A stretch of 64,000 bases of DNA from Paenibacillus humicola (GTDB taxonomy: Bacteria; Bacillota; Bacilli; Paenibacillales; Paenibacillaceae). Positions 1-8,148 of this stretch are shown piece after piece. The notes under the pieces are model-generated. The model did not search any database, was not told the DNA's origin, and worked only from the letters and a program-made list of their open reading frames with translations. The DNA lies in contig NZ_JAQGPL010000001.1 in NCBI RefSeq assembly GCF_028826105.1, positions 5,463,501-5,527,500 of the forward strand, written 5' to 3'. Each line of letters starts with the position of its first letter. Positions within the stretch are counted from its first letter, which is position 1. Both the position numbers and the translations under genes were made by a program.

Positions 1-1105
1 CCGTCTCGTATTGGAACGGTGTTGCCGTACCGGCCGGGAAGCCGAAATCCGTCAGCTTCTGCACGGCGCCTTCCTGTCCGTCCGCGCCTTGGAGCGCGTC
101 GTAAATATTTTGCAGCGGCGTTGTAATTTGCGCTTTGTCCGGGTTGCTCGACGGCGCGCCGTTGATGTAGAAAAGCCGGATGCTGCGGTCCTTCGCCGCA
201 AGCAGGAAGCGGTCGGTAATATCCACCGGCTTCAGCGAGGCGGCGTCGTTCTCCGGAAGGGAATACAGCCGGGCGACATTGTAATGAATCAAGTAGCTGA
301 GCGTATTCAGCCCCTGCTGCGGCTTGGAATTTTCGATCACGGCGATGCCGATGCCGTATTTATTCAACAGCTCCGCGAAAGCGTTCAGCGTCTTCTTGTC
401 CGCCTGATCGGCAAAGCCTTTCACCGCATTGCCCTCGAACAGGATCCGGGTTACGCCAAGCTCCTTAAAGGACGCCAGCTGAGCGTCGACATCCTGCTGG
501 TTGTACGGGGCGCGGTCGGAGAGACGCGGCAAAATCTGGAACCCGGCCTCATGCAGCGTTTGCATCGCGATCGGGTCCGGCGGCAAAGCCTTCAGCGTTG
601 CATTTTGAACCGGCGTTTCGATAATGAGACCCGGCCGCCCGTCCAGGCTCCAGGGATCGACGCCGATATCCCATTGCCGGAATACCGACTCGATTACCGG
701 GCGAAGAGCGGTCTCTTCCGCGCTGCCGGCAAAAAGCACGTACGTATAGTTCTCATCGGCCGGTACCGGCTTGTGCCGAAGCTCGCCCGCCTGGGCCGAA
801 TCGTAAATGGTCAGTCTGCCCGCCCAGCTCAGCTCCTGCAGCGTGCTTTCATATACGGCCATCGTATTGATGCCCGCTTGCTTCATCGGGCCGAGCTGGT
901 CCGCGATGAACTGCTGCGGGTGCGCCTGATAGGCGGCGATTTGAACCAGATCGCGATAATCGAATATATACTCGATTTGATTCGAGGTTTTCTCCATCTG
1001 CCAGCGGGCCGCGGCAAGCGGCAGCGATGCGGCGATTCCCAAGATGACAAGCGCCCACAACACTTTCCGCGCTCTGCGTTCCCATTGATGCCAATGTCGA
1101 AGCAC
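1..1105 (-). CDS. DUF5693 family membrane protein, C-terminus cut by window edge
   Basis: The reading frame is open from a GTG at 1105 to base 2 (368 codons), so the 3' part lies outside the window. The GTG is preceded by GAGGGAG at good spacing, which is why I chose it. The N-terminus is basic, then has one hydrophobic segment (about residues 15-34), then a long extracytoplasmic-looking domain that contains an LGVTRILFEGNA-type strand. I recognise it as the DUF5693 family of Firmicutes. Its biochemical role is unknown; in relatives it is commonly found near cell-wall polymer genes, and here it follows pgcA on the same strand. The family assignment is from memory of the sequence style and is moderately sure. 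The spacer in front of it carries an inverted-repeat element (1123-1190) described separately. Confidence 0.7.
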   Translation of the reverse strand, partial: MLRHWHQWERRARKVLWALVILGIAASLPLAAARWQMEKTSNQIEYIFDYRDLVQIAAYQAHPQQFIADQLGPMKQAGINTMAVYESTLQELSWAGRLTIYDSAQAGELRHKPVPADENYTYVLFAGSAEETALRPVIESVFRQWDIGVDPWSLDGRPGLIIETPVQNATLKALPPDPIAMQTLHEAGFQILPRLSDRAPYNQQDVDAQLASFKELGVTRILFEGNAVKGFADQADKKTLNAFAELLNKYGIGIAVIENSKPQQGLNTLSYLIHYNVARLYSLPENDAASLKPVDITDRFLLAAKDRSIRLFYINGAPSSNPDKAQITTPLQNIYDALQGADGQEGAVQKLTDFGFPAGTATPFQYET

Positions 1106-1122
1106 ATTCCCACTCCCTCAAC

Positions 1123-1190
1123 GTTTTCTGCATTCTTCCCTTAAGTGATTCTTCTTCGACTGCAGAAAACTCACTTCGGAAGCCTGCGCC
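1123..1190 (-). repeat. Inverted-repeat element abutting the RBS of the DUF5693 gene (family copy 1)
   Basis: GTTTTCTGCA at 1123-1132 is a perfect 10-base inverted match to TGCAGAAAAC at 1161-1170, followed by TCACTTCGGAAGC at 1171-1183. In gene sense this reads GCTTCCGAAGTGA, hairpin arm, loop, hairpin arm, three bases, then the Shine-Dalgarno GAGGGAG. The same layout recurs at 22137, 42172 and 44474. The internal CTTCTTCGACTGCA also resembles the 69-bp units upstream of glyA, so this looks like a diverged single copy of them. Confidence 0.75.
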
Positions 1191-2897
1191 TTATGATTTG
1201 CCGTCCACCCGCTCCATGACCTGCTTCGTCAGCTTGCCGAGCGCTGCGGACGCCTCGCTTTGCGAGCCGCCGCGTACGGCAAAATACACCTTGATTTTCG
1301 GCTCCGTTCCCGAAGGGCGGAGGCAGAACCAGGATCCGTCCGCCAGCTTGTATTTCAACACATTCTCGGACGGCAGACCGTCCAGGCCCGGCAAATAATC
1401 GAGCACCTGCTCGACCTTCACGCCGGCTACCTCCTCCGGCGGATTGCTGCGCCAGTCGTCCATAATGGCGCCGATTTTGTGCACGCCGTCCACCCCTTTC
1501 AGCGTGCGCGATTCCAACTGCTCCAGATAGGTGCCGTATTTGGCGTACAGCTCGAGCAGCACGTCGTAGAGCGTCTTGCCCTGCGATTTGTAATAAGCCG
1601 CCGCTTCGCAAATGAGCAGCGAAGCGACGACGGCGTCCTTGTCGCGGGCGTATGTCCCGGTCAAATAGCCGTAGCTTTCCTCATAACCGAACAGGAAAGT
1701 ATGGTCTCCCGTCCGTTCGAACTGCGTAATTTTCTCGCCGATATATTTGAAGCCGGTCAGCGTGTTGATAACGGCCGCTCCGTAGGATCGGGCGATGTCG
1801 GCGCCCATTTCGCTCGTTACGATCGTCTTGATGACGGCGCCGTTCGCCGGAAGCTCCCCGCGGCGCTTCAGCGTGCCCAGGACGTAATCGACCATAATGG
1901 CGCCGGATTGATTGCCGGTCAGGACGACATACTCGCCGTTATGGTTGCGAACGACCGCTCCCATCCGGTCGCAGTCCGGATCGGTCCCGACGATGATGTC
2001 GGCATTTTTCTCCCGGCCCAGCCGTATGGCCAGCTCGAAAGCGTCCCGCTCTTCCGGATTCGGCGATTTGACCGTGCTGAAGTAGCCGTCCGGCTGCTCC
2101 TGCTCGGCGACGATATGCACGTTCCGGAAGCCGGCCCGTTCGAGAACATGGCGCACCGGCCAGTTGCCCGCCCCGTGCAGCGGCGTATAGACGATGGAGA
2201 ACGATTCGCCAAGCTCGCCTTTCAGCAGTTCCCCGTTCAGGCTTTGGGCAGCGACCGTTTCGATAAATTCCCGGTCCTCCGCTTCGCCCAGCCAGACGAT
2301 CAGCCCTTTCGCTTCCGCTTCCTCGCGGCTTATCCGGCCGACCTGATCGAAGCCGCCGACGCCGCGAATGGCGGCGATCACCTGCTCGGCGTCGGCCGGC
2401 ACGAGCTGGCAGCCATCCGAACCGTATACTTTATAGCCGTTATATTCCGGCGGGTTGTGGCTGGCGGTTATGACGACGCCGCTCGCCGCGCCCAGCGACC
2501 GGACGGCGAACGATAACTGCGGCGTCGGCCGGAGCGACGGGAACAGATACGTTTTGACGCCGCTGGCCGCCAGCACCAGCGCGGCGTCCAGCGCGAATTC
2601 GGGGGAATTGTTGCGGGAATCGTGAGCGATGACGACGGCCGGACTGCCGCCTTTACTGAGCACCCACTGCGCGAGCCCCTGTGTCGCTTTGCCAACCGTA
2701 TAGACATTCATCCGGTTCGTGCCCGCGCCCATAACGCCTCTCAATCCGCCGGTGCCGAATTCCAAATCGCGGTAGAACCGGTCTTCGATTTCCTTGTCGC
2801 TGCCGGCCAGCGACCGGAGCTCTTCCTTCGTCCCCTCATCGATCGCCGGGTCCGCAAGCCATCCCTCATAACGCTGCTTAGCCGATTGTGTCATCAT
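1191..2897 (-). CDS. pgcA: Phosphoglucomutase/phosphomannomutase (alpha-D-phosphohexomutase)
   Basis: 568 residues, close to Bacillus PgcA. It interconverts glucose-6-phosphate and glucose-1-phosphate in the cytoplasm, feeding UDP-glucose for glycolipids and wall polymers. Visible motifs are the phosphoserine loop TASHNPP (S146), the metal-binding loop DPDCDR (306-311), the sugar-binding GYEESYG region and the C-terminal phosphate-binding RPSGTEPKIK. The start has two adjacent ATG codons (2897 or 2894) behind GGAGAGGA. A TATAAT lies at 2944-2949, so it may have its own promoter although it follows fabZ closely. Family is certain; the preferred sugar (glucose or mannose) cannot be read from the sequence alone. 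Confidence 0.93.
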   Translation of the reverse strand: MMTQSAKQRYEGWLADPAIDEGTKEELRSLAGSDKEIEDRFYRDLEFGTGGLRGVMGAGTNRMNVYTVGKATQGLAQWVLSKGGSPAVVIAHDSRNNSPEFALDAALVLAASGVKTYLFPSLRPTPQLSFAVRSLGAASGVVITASHNPPEYNGYKVYGSDGCQLVPADAEQVIAAIRGVGGFDQVGRISREEAEAKGLIVWLGEAEDREFIETVAAQSLNGELLKGELGESFSIVYTPLHGAGNWPVRHVLERAGFRNVHIVAEQEQPDGYFSTVKSPNPEERDAFELAIRLGREKNADIIVGTDPDCDRMGAVVRNHNGEYVVLTGNQSGAIMVDYVLGTLKRRGELPANGAVIKTIVTSEMGADIARSYGAAVINTLTGFKYIGEKITQFERTGDHTFLFGYEESYGYLTGTYARDKDAVVASLLICEAAAYYKSQGKTLYDVLLELYAKYGTYLEQLESRTLKGVDGVHKIGAIMDDWRSNPPEEVAGVKVEQVLDYLPGLDGLPSENVLKYKLADGSWFCLRPSGTEPKIKVYFAVRGGSQSEASAALGKLTKQVMERVDGKS

Positions 2898-2921
2898 CCA
2901 TCCATCCTCTCCAAATAAAAG

Positions 2922-2954
2922 TTCTATATTTATTGTTGTTACTATTATATAGAA
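2922..2954 (-). promoter_or_regulatory. Possible pgcA promoter with overlapping inverted repeat
   Basis: A TATAAT box (2944-2949, minus strand) lies in the short fabZ-pgcA spacer without a convincing -35. TTCTATAT (2922-2929) and ATATAGAA (2947-2954) form an 8-base inverted repeat overlapping it, which could be an operator or chance in AT-rich DNA. Confidence 0.3.
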
Positions 2955-2957
2955 GGT

Positions 2958-3389
2958 TTATTCCGGATCGCGAAGCGCGAACATGATCTCGCCTTCCGCC
3001 ACGACTTTGTCCTCGACCTTCGCCGTGGCTTGTCCTTTGCCGATCGATCCTTTCCAGCGGGTGACGACTACCTCTAGCGTCAGCGTATCGCCCGGCGTCA
3101 CCTGACCGCGGAAACGGAAGTTGTCGATCCCGGCGAAAAACCCGATTTTCCCCCGGTTCTCTTCGATCAGCATAATGGCCACAGTCCCCACCTGCGCAAG
3201 CGCCTCGACGATCAAGACGCCGGGCATAACCGGATACTCGGGGAAATGGCCGATAAAATACGGTTCGTTCATCGTGACGTTTTTCAGGCCGACGGCCCGT
3301 TTGCCCGGCTCTGCCTCCAAAATCCGGTCCACGAGCAAAAACGGCGGGCGGTGCGGAATAAGCTGCTGAATTTGTCTGCTATCGAGCAT
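2958..3389 (-). CDS. fabZ: 3-hydroxyacyl-ACP dehydratase FabZ
   Basis: 143 residues from the ATG at 3389, which follows GGAGGAGATC; a longer frame upstream lacks a ribosome binding site. FabZ dehydrates 3-hydroxyacyl-ACP to trans-2-enoyl-ACP in fatty-acid elongation. The hot-dog fold active-site helix is clear: [18 protein letters not shown] with catalytic H48 and E62. The early [12 protein letters not shown] segment is also typical. It corresponds to B. subtilis ywpB, which lies near flhO/flhP there too. Confidence 0.95.
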   Translation of the reverse strand: MLDSRQIQQLIPHRPPFLLVDRILEAEPGKRAVGLKNVTMNEPYFIGHFPEYPVMPGVLIVEALAQVGTVAIMLIEENRGKIGFFAGIDNFRFRGQVTPGDTLTLEVVVTRWKGSIGKGQATAKVEDKVVAEGEIMFALRDPE

Positions 3390-3571
3390 GATAAGATCTC
3401 CTCCGGGCTTAGTTATAAAATGCGTGCCAATGTGCCACACTAACAACATCCTTCGTGAACTGCAGTCACGCAAGGTTAAGATAAGGGGGCCTGACCGGAC
3501 GGCCCGAAGCGCCGACCGGCCAGGCTCCTTTTTATGCTTGTTTATGCGAACGGCTGCCGCATGACGCTTCG

Positions 3572-4156
3572 TTAAGCGCCGTGGCGGGCGTCGTCGTCCA
3601 GGCCGTCCGCTTCGTTCTTAAGCGGCGAAGGCCTCGAATCGCTTCCGCGATCCTTGTCGTTCAGGGCGACGAACAGGAAGATGTAAATAATCGCGGTCAA
3701 AAACGAGAAGCCGATGACACCCCATAAGTAAGCCTTCGCGAACGGCGCCTCGAAAAAAATAAACAGGATGGCGGTATAATACAAAACGGTCGTCAGCTTG
3801 CCCATCCAGTTCGCGGGCACGGTTTTCTTGCCCCGAAAATGAAAAAAGGCCGACCCGGCAATCATGCCGAGATCCCGCAAAAATATGGCTGCGCCGGCGC
3901 TCCAAGGAATATGCCCGGTGATGAGCAGCGATAAAATAACGGCGATCATCATCGTTTTGTCGGCAAGGGGATCGAGCATCGAGCCGACTGCCGTGACCTG
4001 GCCGTTTCGCCGCGCCAAATAGCCGTCCAGAATATCCGTAAGCCCCGCCGCCAACACGACAACGAACGCCCAGATCATATGACCTGAAGCAAAAACGGCA
4101 ATATATACGGGAATGAGAACAAATCGCAGCATTGTGAGCAGATTAGGCAAATTCAT
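3572..4156 (-). CDS. CDP-alcohol phosphatidyltransferase family membrane protein
   Basis: 194 residues from the ATG at 4156. It belongs to the family that condenses CDP-diacylglycerol with an alcohol (PgsA type makes phosphatidylglycerophosphate). The signature D-G-x2-A-R-x8-G-x3-D-x3-D is complete (D44 G45, A48 R49, G58, D62, D66). Several membrane helices follow, and the tail is short and acidic/basic. I chose this start because a TATAAT at 4209-4214 overlaps the only upstream ATG candidate and GGGGGCGC precedes 4156. The specific alcohol cannot be decided; a second pgsA may exist elsewhere in the genome. Confidence 0.85.
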   Translation of the reverse strand: MNLPNLLTMLRFVLIPVYIAVFASGHMIWAFVVVLAAGLTDILDGYLARRNGQVTAVGSMLDPLADKTMMIAVILSLLITGHIPWSAGAAIFLRDLGMIAGSAFFHFRGKKTVPANWMGKLTTVLYYTAILFIFFEAPFAKAYLWGVIGFSFLTAIIYIFLFVALNDKDRGSDSRPSPLKNEADGLDDDARHGA

Positions 4157-4208
4157 GCGCACGCGCCCCCTTCCCTTTTTCTGGATGACGCCCAAAAGTT
4201 CCTCAACC

Positions 4209-4214
4209 ATTATA
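4209..4214 (-). promoter_or_regulatory. Candidate -10 box for the CDP-alcohol phosphatidyltransferase gene
   Basis: Perfect TATAAT on the minus strand about 50 bases upstream of the chosen start and just after a terminator (4303-4341). No good -35 is visible. Confidence 0.35.
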
Positions 4215-4302
4215 CCGCGTATGTCAGGAAAAATAAAACGGATTGCCGGGGCGGCCGCTGCGCGCCAAACGGGTATTGCACAGCGCCCGGGCCGCGCTGC
4301 GG

Positions 4303-4341
4303 GCAAATAAATAGCCTTCTGCAAAGGTTGTGCAGAAGGCT
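4303..4341 (-). terminator. Rho-independent terminator after the mbl-flhO-flhP-epuA unit
   Basis: AGCCTTCTGCA (4313-4323) pairs perfectly with TGCAGAAGGCT (4331-4341) around a 7-base loop; the minus-strand transcript continues with TATTTATTTG. Confidence 0.8.
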
Positions 4342-4355
4342 TCTTGGATGATCGT

Positions 4356-4706
4356 TTACGAATCCGCAAATACCAGATCGTACATATGCTTCCAGGTATG
4401 CCACTCAAATACGTCTTCGCCGGGCTTTTTGCCGAGAACGGTATAGCCGACATATAATCCGCCGATCAGCGCGACCACAAACAGCGCGGGGACGATGCTT
4501 TTGCGCAGCGTCCAAAGCAGCGCGCGCAGCGCCGGATGGCGCTTCCCGGCTTCTGCGTGCTTGTCCGCGGCATTGCCTCCGCTTTGTGACTTCGAAGTCT
4601 CCTTGAGCGCCGCTTCGCCGTCCGGGGCGCTTACCCCGAGCAGACCGGTTCTTTCGGCACGGGACACGCTTTCGGCGCCGGCGGCCATATCCTTCTTCGT
4701 TTCCAC
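4356..4706 (-). CDS. EpuA-like small membrane protein (annotated in relatives as RNA polymerase subunit beta-associated)
   Basis: About 116 residues if started at the GTG at 4706; an ATG at 4745 would overlap flhP by 23 bases. The first 60 residues are hydrophilic and charged. One membrane helix follows (IVPALFVVALIGGLYVGYTV), and the C-terminus ends in an EWHTWKHMYDLVFAD-type segment. That architecture matches the EpuA/PF11772 family found beside mbl-flhO-flhP in Bacillales. Function is unknown; the family name refers to a Streptococcus gene, and the RNA polymerase label in databases is not supported by any motif here. It is probably co-transcribed with flhP. Confidence 0.75.
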   Translation of the reverse strand: METKKDMAAGAESVSRAERTGLLGVSAPDGEAALKETSKSQSGGNAADKHAEAGKRHPALRALLWTLRKSIVPALFVVALIGGLYVGYTVLGKKPGEDVFEWHTWKHMYDLVFADS

Positions 4707-4722
4707 TTCCTCACCAGCCTTC

Positions 4723-5544
4723 TTACGCGCGCAAATTGTTGGCAAGCCCCATCATCGTATCGCTCGATGTCAGCGCTCTTGCGCTTAATTGATAAGCGCG
4801 CTGCACGCTCATAAGTTCTGTCATTTCATCCGTCATGTTGACATTCGACTGCTCGATAAAGCCCTGCTTGAGTGCGATTCCGTTACCCGCATCGGGCACG
4901 ACGTCCTCCACCACGTCCGTCCGGTTCATGCCGGCGGGGACGGCGAACAGGTTGTCCGCCGTTTGCTCGAGAAGCTCCGGCTTTATCGCCCGAACGACCG
5001 CGATCCGGCCAAGCTGCGTTTCGGCGCCGCCATCCGAGAGTCCGACGACGCGGCCGTCCCGCTCGATGCGCACAGAGCGCTCTGCTGCGGGAATGACAAT
5101 CCTCGTACCGTTGGCGGCGGAGACCGGGTACCCGTTTTGGGTCGTCAGGATCCGATTGCCCTCCCCGTCAAGGACAGTTTGAAACGCTCCGTCCCGCGTG
5201 TAAGCCCGTCCACCCGCTCCGTCCGTCATCACTTCAAACAAAGCATCGCCTGTAAGCGCCACATCGTATGGCTGATCCGTCTGCTGCAGCGATCCCTGAG
5301 CGAAATCGGTTCGGGCCGCAACAAGGCGAGAGCCCCATCCCTGGTTCAAACCGAGCGGCGTGAGCCTCCCCGGCTGGGCGAAACCCTGCGGCTGCTGCTT
5401 AAGCGTCGTAAGCAGATCCTCGAACGAACCCTGCTTGCGCTTGTAGCCGGCCGTATTCGCGTTAGCCATATTATCGGCAATCATGTCGAGCTTTACTTGC
5501 AGCCCGTTCATGGAAACCATTGCATTAATCATGGAGCCGTTCAC
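4723..5544 (-). CDS. flhP: Flagellar hook-basal body protein FlhP (FlgG family)
   Basis: 273 residues. This is a rod/hook-type protein exported through the flagellar type III apparatus. The N-terminal flagellar rod motif is clear (MINAMVSMNGLQVKLDMIADNMANANTAGYK). The C-terminal motif is EQSNVNMTDEMTELMSVQRA followed by YQLSARALTSSDTMMGLANN, which forms the coiled-coil rod. It follows flhO by 40 bases and mbl further upstream, the order known from B. subtilis. It starts after a GGAGGC-type site. FlhP and FlhO are thought to form the distal/proximal rod. Confidence 0.93.
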   Translation of the reverse strand: MNGSMINAMVSMNGLQVKLDMIADNMANANTAGYKRKQGSFEDLLTTLKQQPQGFAQPGRLTPLGLNQGWGSRLVAARTDFAQGSLQQTDQPYDVALTGDALFEVMTDGAGGRAYTRDGAFQTVLDGEGNRILTTQNGYPVSAANGTRIVIPAAERSVRIERDGRVVGLSDGGAETQLGRIAVVRAIKPELLEQTADNLFAVPAGMNRTDVVEDVVPDAGNGIALKQGFIEQSNVNMTDEMTELMSVQRAYQLSARALTSSDTMMGLANNLRA

Positions 5545-5584
5545 GCTTCAAGCCTCCTTCGTTCTGCCGGCACAGCCCGACACC

Positions 5585-6445
5585 CTATACCTTGCCGACT
5601 TGATTGACGGCTTCATCCAGGCTTTTGTCGTAGAACTGGATGACCTTCTGGTTCGCTTCGTAGGCCCGCTGCGCCGCCATCAAATCGACCATCGACCGGG
5701 CCGCGTCCACGTTGGACCGTTCGATATAGCCCTGCCTCACTTCGACGTTGGCCGCCGCGGCGGCCGGCCTCGCTCCGGCCGGGTCCCCCGTCAGCCGGAA
5801 ATTGCCGTTTCCTTCGCGGATCAGCGCATTCGGATTGTCGACCCGGGTAATGAGCAGCTGACCGTAATCAGCGCCGGTCGTACTGTCGACCAGCCGCCGG
5901 TCCGGGGTAAGCGTCAGCTGATCCAGCGAAACGCCTGCCGGCAGCCGGATCGGCCCGCCCGTTCCGAGCACCCGGGAGCCGTCCGTAGCAAGCAGATCGC
6001 CCCGGTCGTCCAATGAAAATTGACCGTCGCGCGTATAACGGGTTTCGCCGTCTGCGTTCTGCACCGTGAAAAACGCCTGCGGCCGGAAGGTAACCGTACC
6101 GTCCGGCGCAACCGACCTGCCCGACTCGTCGAAGGATACGCCGGGAACCTCGATGTCGGAAACGATGGCGAAGTCGCCGGACTTGTTCGTCTGGACAAGA
6201 TCCCCCTGCAGCTGAAGCTGCAGGCTCTCCTCGGCGAATACGCCGGAATTGACGCGTCCGACCGTCTGCTGCGGCGTGCCGCCCGTTCCCGTCAGCTTGA
6301 TCAGCATATCCGGAAAAGAGCGCGCGACGGCCTCGTTCGCCTTGTAGCCCGGCGTATTCAGGTTGGAAATATTGTTCGTTATCGTGTCGTGGCGGTGCTG
6401 CTGGGTGATCATGCCGGCCGCCGCCGTGTATAAGCCTCTGAGCAT
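5585..6445 (-). CDS. flhO: Flagellar hook-basal body protein FlhO (FlgF/FlgG family)
   Basis: 286 residues from the ATG at 6445, which sits behind AGGAGGAGTCCCT; the frame runs further upstream without a ribosome site. The rod N-terminus is MLRGLYTAAAGMITQQHR followed by DTITNNISNLNTPGYKANEA. The C-terminus carries VRQGYIERSNVDAARSMVDL and MAAQRAYEANQKVIQFYDKS. It is a paralogue of the downstream flhP. Role inferred from family: structural rod subunit. The linkage to mbl is conserved in Bacillales and probably reflects history rather than function. Confidence 0.93.
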   Translation of the reverse strand: MLRGLYTAAAGMITQQHRHDTITNNISNLNTPGYKANEAVARSFPDMLIKLTGTGGTPQQTVGRVNSGVFAEESLQLQLQGDLVQTNKSGDFAIVSDIEVPGVSFDESGRSVAPDGTVTFRPQAFFTVQNADGETRYTRDGQFSLDDRGDLLATDGSRVLGTGGPIRLPAGVSLDQLTLTPDRRLVDSTTGADYGQLLITRVDNPNALIREGNGNFRLTGDPAGARPAAAAANVEVRQGYIERSNVDAARSMVDLMAAQRAYEANQKVIQFYDKSLDEAVNQVGKV

Positions 6446-6567
6446 AGGGACTCCTCCTGATGGCTGCGCTTGATGCTTGAGGCCTGTCCTCTTACGGCTA
6501 AGCCTCAACATGACTTCTATATCGGATGACCGGTCCCGGCATTGAATAGCATATTCCCGGCGGACGG

Positions 6568-7563
6568 CTACTTCTTGCGCGGCGAACGGTCCAGATGGTC
6601 AAGCAGCAGGCCGGTCCCTTTCACGACGCAGTGCATCGGATCCTCGGCAATCAGCACGGGCACCTTAAGCTCCTCGGCCAGCAGCGCGTCGAGGCCGTCC
6701 AGCAGCGCTCCGCCGCCGGTCAAAATGACGCCGCGGTCGATAATGTCCGCCGACAGCTCCGGCGGTGTCCGTTCCAGTACCGATTTGGCCGCCGAAACGA
6801 TGGACGCCACCGGCTCCCAAAGCGCTTCGCGCACTTCCTCCGAATGGATCGTCACCGTCAGCGGCAGCCCGGATACCATATCCCGCCCGCGAATATCGAT
6901 TTCATCCTGGCGCCCGTCCGCATAGACGGTGCCGATTTTGATCTTGATATCCTCGCTTGTCCGTTCTCCGATCAGCAGCTTGTATTTGTTTTTTATATAT
7001 TTCATAATCGCCGAGTCGAACTTGTCCCCCGCAACTTTAATAGAAGAGGCGGTGACGACGTCGCCCATGGATAGCACGGCTACATCCGTCGTTCCGCCGC
7101 CGATATCGACGACCATATTGCCGCTCGGCTGATAAATGTCCATACCCGCCCCGATGGCCGCCGCCTTCGGCTCTTCGTCGAGGAACACATCCTTCGCCCC
7201 GCTTCGTTCCGCCGCCTCGCGGATCGCCTTCTGCTCGACCGACGTGATGTTCGTCGGCGCGCAGATGAGGATGCGAGGACGGCTGTGCCACGAGCGGCCT
7301 CCGACGCGGTCGATAAACGCCTTCAGCATAATTTCCGTCACTTCAAAATCCGCAATGACCCCGTCCCTGAGCGGGCGGATGGCAATAATGTTGCCGGGCG
7401 TTCTTCCTACCATGCGGTGGGCTTCTTCGCCTACGGCGAGCACGCGCTTCGTGTCGCTTTCGATCGCCACGACCGAAGGCTCATCCAGAACGACGCCCCT
7501 CCCTCTAACATGAATGGATACGTTCGCCGTGCCTAAATCGATTCCGATGTCCTTGCTAAACAT
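6568..7563 (-). CDS. mbl: MreB-family cytoskeletal protein Mbl
   Basis: 331 residues from the ATG at 7563 (MFSKDIGIDLGTANVSIHVRGRG), preceded by GGGGGAC. The actin-like ATP-binding motifs are visible: phosphate 1 DLGTANVS, phosphate 2 MVVDIGGGTTDVAVLS and the adenosine loop VILTGGGALL. These proteins form membrane-bound filaments that guide the elongation machinery along the lateral wall. I prefer Mbl over MreB because it sits directly downstream of spoIIID and upstream of flhO, the B. subtilis mbl location. Paralogue identity therefore rests on synteny. Confidence 0.92.
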   Translation of the reverse strand: MFSKDIGIDLGTANVSIHVRGRGVVLDEPSVVAIESDTKRVLAVGEEAHRMVGRTPGNIIAIRPLRDGVIADFEVTEIMLKAFIDRVGGRSWHSRPRILICAPTNITSVEQKAIREAAERSGAKDVFLDEEPKAAAIGAGMDIYQPSGNMVVDIGGGTTDVAVLSMGDVVTASSIKVAGDKFDSAIMKYIKNKYKLLIGERTSEDIKIKIGTVYADGRQDEIDIRGRDMVSGLPLTVTIHSEEVREALWEPVASIVSAAKSVLERTPPELSADIIDRGVILTGGGALLDGLDALLAEELKVPVLIAEDPMHCVVKGTGLLLDHLDRSPRKK

Positions 7564-7669
7564 AAGCCTGAAGTCCCCCAAAGCGAATAATGGTCGATCG
7601 AACTAGCGCATATCGTTCAATATTCGCTAACCTAAAGCGAAAATCCTCTATTTTTGTAGAAAAAATCGC

Positions 7670-7957
7670 TTACGTTTTTGCGGCGGTGAGCACTTCGCGC
7701 CTGCGTCCGCTGGACTTTTTGTACTTGATTTTCGTCGCTTCTCCTCCCCGCAAATGCCGGATCGATTTGTGGTACTCCAGGATATGCTTGACCTGATCTG
7801 CCAAATCCGGGTTGATTTCCGGCAGCCGCTCGGTCAAATCCTTGTGCACCGTGCTTTTGGAAACGCCAAATTCCTTGGCGATCGTCCGTACCGTATGCTT
7901 CGTTTCGACGATGCACCGGCCGATTTTTATCGTCCGTTCCTTGATGTAATCGTGCAC
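7670..7957 (-). CDS. spoIIID: Sporulation transcription factor SpoIIID
   Basis: 95 residues from a GTG at 7957, which follows GGGAGGCGGG. SpoIIID is the mother-cell DNA-binding protein that activates or represses sigma-E and sigma-K genes. The conserved start VHDYIKERTIKIGRCIVETK leads into the helix-turn-helix TVRTIAKEFGVSKSTVHKDL, followed by the basic C-terminal helix that contacts the minor groove. The frame extends upstream to 8053, but that part has no site and runs through the promoter, so I excluded it. Next gene downstream is mbl, as in B. subtilis. Confidence 0.95.
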   Translation of the reverse strand: MHDYIKERTIKIGRCIVETKHTVRTIAKEFGVSKSTVHKDLTERLPEINPDLADQVKHILEYHKSIRHLRGGEATKIKYKKSSGRRREVLTAAKT

Positions 7958-7990
7958 GCTCCCGCCTCCCTGCTCGAGATAGTTTGGTAC

Positions 7991-8018
7991 ATTATATGAG
8001 GGGTACGGGTATATATTC
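7991..8018 (-). promoter_or_regulatory. Candidate sigma-E promoter of spoIIID
   Basis: Minus strand: GAATATAT (8011-8018), 12 bases, CATATAAT (7991-7998). The -10 fits the sigma-E consensus CATACAAT well; the spacing is a little short unless the -35 is read two bases further upstream. spoIIID is sigma-E dependent in B. subtilis. Confidence 0.45.
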
Positions 8019-8088
8019 TTTATGGCCAAGCGTGACAAGCCCAAGTTGTGCAAATATTTTCAAAAAACCGCCGCATGACCGGAAAAAA

Positions 8089-8117
8089 ACAAAAAAAAGC
8101 AGGGGAATGACCCCTGC
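8089..8117 (-). terminator. Rho-independent terminator of spoIIQ
   Basis: GCAGGGG (8099-8105) and CCCCTGC (8111-8117) form a 7-bp stem with a 5-base loop; the minus-strand transcript continues with eight T residues (8091-8098). Confidence 0.9.
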
Positions 8118-8148
8118 ATGACCCGTTTGATTCCGCAAGCGGGAACGG

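Noticed and set aside
3484..3535. GGCCTGACCGG/CCGGCCAGGC hairpin as terminator of the CDP-alcohol transferase gene
   Set aside because: The T run is on the plus-strand side, where no gene ends, and the stem has mismatches; function uncertain.
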